The position numbers were made by a program, and so were the translations under genes. DNA of 8,525 bases, taken from positions 1-8,525 of the forward strand of contig JAFTAC010000579.1 in NCBI GenBank assembly GCA_017458805.1. The letters are read 5' to 3'. The notes below the pieces were generated by a model. That model saw only the letters and a list, made by a program, of their open reading frames with translations. It searched no databases and was not told the origin of the DNA. Below are positions 5,202 through 8,525 of the stretch, piece by piece. Each line of letters opens with the position of its first letter. Position 1 is the stretch's first letter. This stretch comes from Victivallales bacterium. GTDB lineage: Bacteria; Verrucomicrobiota; Lentisphaeria; Oligosphaerales; Oligosphaeraceae.

Positions 5202-5393
5202 ATGGCCACAGAAAGCATATTCAGAGAAGTCGTTATTGATACTGAGGAAAAGGCGAAGGCATTCATAGCTGCATTGGAGGCTTCTGAAAGGTGGAACAAA
5301 GAACATCCATTCGTGCCGAATCCTGAATGCAGGTATGTCGAGGATCCGAAGGAGATTGCGAGGTTGTGCCAGAGGTATAAGGGGCGCAAATGA
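5202..5393 (+). CDS. Small moron-like protein in reverse orientation, unknown function
   Basis: A 63-aa soluble protein and the only credible plus-strand gene. It opens MATESIFREVVIDTEEKAKAFIAALEASE, a short strand then an amphipathic helix, continues with a Pro/Asn linker (HPFVPNPECRYV) and ends in a second helix (DPKEIARLCQRYKGRK) with a basic tail. No catalytic motif is visible. The opening MA-x-x-SIF...VI-x-D-x-E-K-A-x-x-F resembles small helix-linker-helix proteins of gut bacteria and phages that I associate with antitoxin-like genes; this is memory-based and weak. GGAG sits seven nt before the ATG. The gene lies between terminase and gpW, opposite to both, ending 15 nt from the terminase stop. 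Such an autonomously expressed insertion in a morphogenetic operon is what is called a moron. No partner gene fits downstream. Confidence 0.75.
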   Translation: MATESIFREVVIDTEEKAKAFIAALEASERWNKEHPFVPNPECRYVEDPKEIARLCQRYKGRK

Positions 5394-5408
5394 GTTGTAC
5401 AAGTTGTT

Positions 5409-7565
5409 TTAGTAACTTCCCACGCTATATGTCTCTTTGACGCTGTATGTTTTTGGCTGCGGCCTCTTTGCCTGGGGCTTGCTCTGCCTTGCCTCCTTGC
5501 CAGAGGCCGTTGGCGGCGCGATCAGCAGCTGGCAGCCGCGCTCAGAGGCGGCCACCATGCAGCCCACCACGCAGTCCAGCCAGTGGTTCTCGCGGTTGGG
5601 GTACAGTTTCCAGATGTCGCATCGGCGGCCTTTCGCCATCTCGGCTATGCTGTATTCGCTGGAAAGGTGGTCGCACAGCATCCTGAAGCGGTCATCCACT
5701 TCAAGGCCGTTGATTGAGATTGCGCCTGGATCGCCGCGTGACGTGAATACGCGGTTGCGCAGGAAATTCTTCCAGTAGTTCGTGTCATAGCGCATCAGGC
5801 GCACATGGCGCTTGTTCTTGACGGGGCCTATTGTCCATTCGTAGGGAGATATTATCTCGCCCAGTCTGCGCGGGGATTCGCTGATGGGGCGCAAGGTGGC
5901 GGTCACGTTCATGCCTTTGGAGGGCAACAGTATGGCTGCCAGGCGGCTCTCTTTGATGAAACTGTAAATGGCATCTGTGGTATCGCCCCAACTTGAATCT
6001 ATCAAACAGCGGTCAATTGTCATCTCCATACCGTCTTCGCGGGTGAATGTGCGGTGCAGCATGGGAATCAGGAACTCCGTCAGCGCCGATGTCAATGCGC
6101 CTTCCTGTCCAGTGCCCTGGTACAACTCGGGGTATGTGGGATGCGCGTCCTTTGTTGTGAATATGTCCAGTGGCTGTTCTGGGAAGGCGTTGTAGTCGAT
6201 GACCCAGCAGGTGAAGTCATCGTCAAATGCCATTATCGTGGAGTATAGCAGATTCTTCTGCACGTCCACAAACATTGTCAGGCGCGTTGCTGATGCTGGA
6301 ATCTCGCCCTTGTGCCTGTTGTTGAGCAATTTCATCACCGCTGTCGCCGTTATTTGCTCGCCGTCGCCTAGGTCGAAGCCCTGCGGTTCGTTCTGGTATT
6401 CGGATAGGAATGCCTGCTTGTTTTTAAAGAACAAATCCATCGCATACTGTATGCCAGATATTTCGTCTCGCTTGTAGCGTTCTGGCCAGGTTGCTTGGCA
6501 ACCTTCATCCATTTCCTGGCGATGCGCGATGTAGAAGTCATTGGATTCGCCTGTTCCCTGCTCCTTGCGCATTCCATTGGCGCGAATTTCCCAGTATCGC
6601 AGCCAAAGTATGAAGTTCTTTGGCCAGCCATCCAGCAATTTTATGCGCCGTCCGTTCCAGTCAGGGTATTTTTCCCGATCCAGGAGTTGATCCGCCACGT
6701 CATTAGGACAGACCACTGTGCAGGGCATCACTGTTGTTAATGTTTCTTCTGGTCCAGCCAATCCAAGAATATCTGACTGAATTATCTGGATGCGGTCTGC
6801 GACCTGCGCAGCGGATTTGGCTGATTCGTGTGTCTGCGGGTCATCGATGATGACAAAATCGGGGCGGATTATCTCGCCAGACGGTGTTTTGTGCTTCATT
6901 CCGCGCAGGCGTCCAGTGATGGTGCTGCTTGTTATGATTGAGCCTGATGCCAATGACCCCTCAATGTGGGGCATTACCAGTTTCTCATCGTTCCACTCGA
7001 TGTAGGTGTGTTTCCCTTTGTACAGTTGTCCCTTGCAGCGGTTCGTTATGCCGTCTATTTTCTCCACTGGGTAGCATATCTCGGGGAAGTCTTCATTAAT
7101 AAGCCTGTTTGTTTCTATGGACACCTTGATTGACTGTAGAATTTCCTTTGTCGCCTTGTCAACTGCGCAGACAATCAGGGCGAATTTACGGTAGCCATAG
7201 AAAATTGCCCACATCGCCGCGCATTCTGCCAGAGACGATTTTCCTGTGCCTCGTGGCATTGCTATTGCGAAATTTCCACCGTTAAGGACTGTGCTGACAA
7301 TTCTATGCGCCGTCTCGGTCTGCGGTGGTCCCCAAGGGAGATAAAAAACCTCAGGGAAGTATGTCTTGCAGAAAAGAAGGAAGTCCTTGCGGCATTTCTC
7401 CTTGCGTTCTGGATCCGCAATGGTTGGTATCTCGCCTATGTCCCTGCCTTTGGCTGACATTTCAGCCATCTGCCTTGCCATTCTGTCACGGTGCTTATCG
7501 TATGCGGATTCGGCGCTTTCCCATCCTCTGAAAAAATCACCTTGCTCGTTGTTGTTCTGGCTCAT
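5409..7565 (-). CDS. Phage terminase large subunit, GpA-like
   Basis: A 718-aa packaging motor with ATPase and nuclease halves. Counting from the chosen start, AIAMPRGTGKSS (about 101-111) is the Walker A loop and RPDFVIIDDPQTH (about 235-246) the Walker B with Asp-Asp. The nuclease half begins with LTMFVDVQKN (Asp434), the GpA-type VDVQ motif. It continues with CLIDSSWGDTTDAIYSF (Asp523) and NHWLDCVVGCMVAA (Asp664), giving the acidic metal-binding triad. The C-terminus is a Lys/Gln/Pro-rich tail, probably flexible. The protein would cut concatemeric DNA and pump it through the portal. I chose the ATG at 7565 because GGAGG lies six nt upstream; an in-frame extension to 7625 uses GTG with no SD. 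The gene looks less GC-rich than the downstream head genes. No small subunit is recognisable next to it. The identification is firm. Confidence 0.93.
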   Translation of the reverse strand: MSQNNNEQGDFFRGWESAESAYDKHRDRMARQMAEMSAKGRDIGEIPTIADPERKEKCRKDFLLFCKTYFPEVFYLPWGPPQTETAHRIVSTVLNGGNFAIAMPRGTGKSSLAECAAMWAIFYGYRKFALIVCAVDKATKEILQSIKVSIETNRLINEDFPEICYPVEKIDGITNRCKGQLYKGKHTYIEWNDEKLVMPHIEGSLASGSIITSSTITGRLRGMKHKTPSGEIIRPDFVIIDDPQTHESAKSAAQVADRIQIIQSDILGLAGPEETLTTVMPCTVVCPNDVADQLLDREKYPDWNGRRIKLLDGWPKNFILWLRYWEIRANGMRKEQGTGESNDFYIAHRQEMDEGCQATWPERYKRDEISGIQYAMDLFFKNKQAFLSEYQNEPQGFDLGDGEQITATAVMKLLNNRHKGEIPASATRLTMFVDVQKNLLYSTIMAFDDDFTCWVIDYNAFPEQPLDIFTTKDAHPTYPELYQGTGQEGALTSALTEFLIPMLHRTFTREDGMEMTIDRCLIDSSWGDTTDAIYSFIKESRLAAILLPSKGMNVTATLRPISESPRRLGEIISPYEWTIGPVKNKRHVRLMRYDTNYWKNFLRNRVFTSRGDPGAISINGLEVDDRFRMLCDHLSSEYSIAEMAKGRRCDIWKLYPNRENHWLDCVVGCMVAASERGCQLLIAPPTASGKEARQSKPQAKRPQPKTYSVKETYSVGSY

Positions 7566-7660
7566 TCCATACCTCCCTGGTAAATAAAGAAACTGTGATG
7601 TATTTTTTGACTGTTGGGTGCGCACTATCGCCTATTTTGCTCTTCGGTAGTACCTTGCCG

Positions 7661-7729
7661 TTTTTGGGGGCTTGGGTGCCCATTTGGGGCGATTTTTGAG
7701 CATTTTCGGGCTGTTTCGGGCGTTTTGGG
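7661..7729. repeat. Helically phased T-tract / G-run array
   Basis: Seven T-tracts begin at 7661, 7672, 7683, 7693, 7703, 7714 and 7723, a mean spacing of about 10.3 bp. Six of the seven are followed by a run of three to five G's, directly or after one base. Phased A/T tracts of this period bend DNA. The units read roughly TTTT(C)GGGC and are too diverged for a simple tandem repeat. Confidence 0.6.
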
Positions 7730-7740
7730 CTTGCAAATCC

Positions 7741-7754
7741 CCGTATATATACGG
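7741..7754. repeat. 14-bp perfect palindrome CCGTATATATACGG
   Basis: The sequence equals its own reverse complement. It lies between the phased array and an AT-rich tract and could be a protein-binding site. A related core, CGTATATATATG, occurs at 5126-5137 ahead of the plus-strand small gene. Confidence 0.7.
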
Positions 7755-7854
7755 CAGGCCCCAGAAAAAATATTATTATTACGTCTATCAAAACGCGTGT
7801 GCGCACGTGTGCATTAAGCGTTATGCGGTGGCAATGGGATTTGCATAAGCCTCT

Positions 7855-7880
7855 CGCGCGGGTAGGCGCGCGCGTTCTTT
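7855..7880. other. CG-rich hairpin
   Basis: CGCGCG (7855-7860) pairs with CGCGCG within 7867-7874 around the loop GGTAGG, followed on the plus strand by TTCTTTATT. It could be a weak plus-strand terminator or a Z-DNA-prone element; function is unknown. Confidence 0.4.
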
Positions 7881-7932
7881 ATTACACGTATTCTTAATAG
7901 GGGGAGTTTCTTACGCGTAATATGAAAAACCT

Positions 7933-7959
7933 TGGTCCTTTCAGTCCTTTTGGTCCAGC
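7933..7959. repeat. Imperfect 9-nt tandem repeats with a GTCC core
   Basis: TGGTCCTTT (7933-7941), CAGTCCTTT (7942-7950) and TGGTCCAGC (7951-7959) share a GTCC core at exact 9-nt spacing. Short iterated sites of this kind can bind phage initiator or terminase proteins, but simple-sequence expansion is equally possible. Confidence 0.55.
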
Positions 7960-7978
7960 GAGGCAGTTTCATTGCAAC

Positions 7979-8008
7979 AAAAAAGGCGTGGCATAAAACC
8001 ACGCCTTT
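7979..8008 (-). terminator. Intrinsic terminator after hicB
   Basis: AAAGGCGTGG (7982-7991) pairs perfectly with CCACGCCTTT (7999-8008) around a 7-nt loop. On the minus strand the stem runs into a U-tract (A's at 7979-7984 on the plus strand), so it should stop hicB transcripts about 35 nt after the stop codon. T's at 8006-8008 and 8011-8014 make it partly bidirectional. It separates the hicB unit from the terminase operon. Confidence 0.9.
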
Positions 8009-8042
8009 GCTTTTAATGAAATAAATGAAAAATAGGATTACG

Positions 8043-8465
8043 CTATTCCCCTTTCTTCATCCTGGCTATTTTCTCCATTGATGCATCCACCATGAAGGCT
8101 GAGCGCGTTGTACCGCAACTTGCGGCGAACTCCTTAATCATCTCCAGTTTATCCTCCGGGCCTGACATGCTGATGCGGATGTATGGTGCTTCCGTATAGA
8201 CCGTGACGGGAATAACGAAGGCGACGTGCCCGATGTCGCTGTCCGCCATTGCCAACAATTTCTTGTAGTCAGTGGTTGGTTCTGGAAGTGTTTCCTTGCA
8301 TTCCTGCTTTATGGCCACCATCTGTCCCAGCGCGTCTTCAGCCATTTGCTTTACTTCTTCGATTGTGTCACCTTCAGTTATGCAGCCTGGAATGTCTGGA
8401 AATTGGGCGGTGAACCCCTTTTCCTTATCGGACGCATATACTAGAGCGCAGTAAGTTCTCTTCAT
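8043..8465 (-). CDS. hicB: HicB-family antitoxin
   Basis: A 140-aa protein. The N-terminal half shows the HicB partial RNase-H-like fold: a YCALVYASDKEKGFTAQFPDIPGC strand pair with the family FPDIPG motif, then ITEGDTIEEVKQMAEDALGQM, the conserved helix. The C-terminal half (YIRISMSGPEDKLEMIKEFAASCGTTRSAFMVDASMEKI, about 95-133) looks like a ribbon-helix-helix or related DNA-binding domain, as in long HicB proteins that repress their own operon. HicB neutralises HicA, an mRNA-cleaving dsRBD-like toxin, usually encoded just upstream. Only 60 bp of upstream sequence is present and no hicA C-terminus is recognisable in it, so pairing cannot be judged. AGGAGG lies eight nt before the ATG. A strong terminator follows, so this is a unit separate from the head operon. 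It may be a prophage accessory gene or a host gene beside the prophage. Confidence 0.85.
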   Translation of the reverse strand: MKRTYCALVYASDKEKGFTAQFPDIPGCITEGDTIEEVKQMAEDALGQMVAIKQECKETLPEPTTDYKKLLAMADSDIGHVAFVIPVTVYTEAPYIRISMSGPEDKLEMIKEFAASCGTTRSAFMVDASMEKIARMKKGE

Positions 8466-8525
8466 GATTTTTTCCTCCTGGTGTTTTGTCGTTATGTGTT
8501 AAGATTGGCGGGTGCTCCTACACCC
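8466..8525 (-). promoter_or_regulatory. hicB leader with strong SD and small hairpin
   Basis: The minus strand carries AGGAGG (8474-8479) at ideal distance from the hicB ATG. GGGTG/CACCC arms at 8510-8514 and 8521-8525 can form a 5-bp hairpin at the window edge. No clear -10/-35 pair is visible; the promoter or hicA lies further upstream. Confidence 0.4.

Larger units (their letters stand above)
7566..7981. other. Non-coding, highly structured region upstream of terminase (candidate cos/pac or promoter region)
   Basis: About 416 bp with no convincing gene; the minus-strand open frames here start at GTG or inside the terminator and lack an SD. It contains, from terminase outward, a phased T-tract/G-run array (7661-7729), a 14-bp palindrome (7741-7754), an AT-rich tract (7765-7781), a 22-nt purine-pyrimidine alternation (7793-7814), a TTATGC/GCATAA inverted pair (7821-7826, 7843-7848), a CG hairpin (7855-7874), the palindrome TTACGCGTAA (7911-7920) and 9-nt tandem repeats (7933-7959). 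In lambda-like genomes cos lies just upstream of the terminase genes, so packaging-site function is a reasonable inference. The terminase operon promoter should also be here, since a terminator shields it from hicB. Confidence 0.5.

Noticed and set aside
5394..5408. Terminator between the moron and terminase stops (TTGTACAA then GTTGTTTT)
   Set aside because: The dyad has no room for a loop and almost no GC; it cannot form a proper terminator stem.
6488..6504. Hairpin AGGTTGC-TTG-GCAACCT inside the terminase gene
   Set aside because: The stem is only 7 bp, within coding sequence, with no T-run; it is likely to be chance.
7566..7625. 20-residue N-terminal extension of terminase from a GTG at 7625
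   Set aside because: There is no SD there, while the ATG at 7565 has GGAGG at good spacing.
7537..7806. 89-aa minus-strand open frame overlapping the terminase start, a possible small terminase subunit
   Set aside because: It starts at GTG with no SD, its middle is the low-complexity phased array, it overlaps the terminase N-terminus and shows no helix-turn-helix. I treat it as non-coding.
7566..7981. tRNA gene or tRNA-end attachment site
   Set aside because: No cloverleaf arms or GTTCGAATC-like T-arm were seen on either strand.
7814..8002. 62-aa minus-strand open frame, Arg/Lys-rich
   Set aside because: It begins inside the hicB terminator, has no SD, and its composition reflects the tandem repeats it crosses.

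Overview
The window is the head-morphogenesis module of a tailed double-stranded DNA phage, most likely an integrated prophage, with a HicB-type antitoxin gene at its upstream end. All recognisable genes but one lie on the minus strand, so the module reads from right to left. The gene order is large terminase (GpA-like), gpW-like joining protein, lambda-family portal, two small accessory genes, a protease/scaffold/major-capsid fusion and a DUF2190-type capsid cement protein. This is essentially the lambda order A-W-B-C/Nu3-E-D, but with protease, scaffold and capsid on one polypeptide and a Mu gpT-like capsid fold. The DNA looks fairly GC-rich, and ribosome-binding sites are canonical AGGAG or AAGGA. 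That fits a Gram-negative or gut-type bacterial host, but no gene here lets me name one; no integrase, attachment site or tRNA is visible.

Layout from right to left. HicB (8465 to 8043, minus) has a strong SD and ends in a textbook hairpin terminator (7982-8008). The roughly 400 bp between that terminator and the terminase start (7565) has no credible gene. It is densely structured: a helically phased T-tract/G-run array, a 14-bp palindrome, an AT-rich tract, a long purine-pyrimidine alternation, a CG hairpin and 9-nt tandem repeats. By position it is a candidate packaging (cos/pac) or promoter region. The terminase (7565 to 5409) is followed, in the opposite orientation, by a 63-aa plus-strand gene (5202-5393) with its own AT-rich promoter region, in the way a moron sits. 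Then come gpW-like (5053 to 4838), portal (4838 to 3354), a 72-aa membrane-anchored coiled-coil protein (3352 to 3134) and a 145-aa protein with a phospholipase-A2-like Ca-loop/His-Asp signature (3137 to 2700). These four are coupled by 1- to 4-nt overlaps or a 1-nt gap. A 143-bp spacer with three perfect 18-bp repeats precedes the capsid fusion gene (2556 to 670). A hairpin separates that from the cement protein gene (605 to 171). The last 170 bp (1-170) contain no gene and can fold into a long stem followed by T's on the minus strand.

Working model: the terminase cuts and packages DNA through the portal. The gpW-like protein sits at the head-tail joint. The protease domain matures the shell from scaffold-capsid precursors, which may also be made from internal starts with good SDs at codons 178 and 240. 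The DUF2190 protein decorates the shell. The membrane/coiled-coil and PLA2-like pair is an unusual insertion in a head operon and could act on membranes during entry or exit. Functions are inferred from motifs read by eye; no database search was possible.
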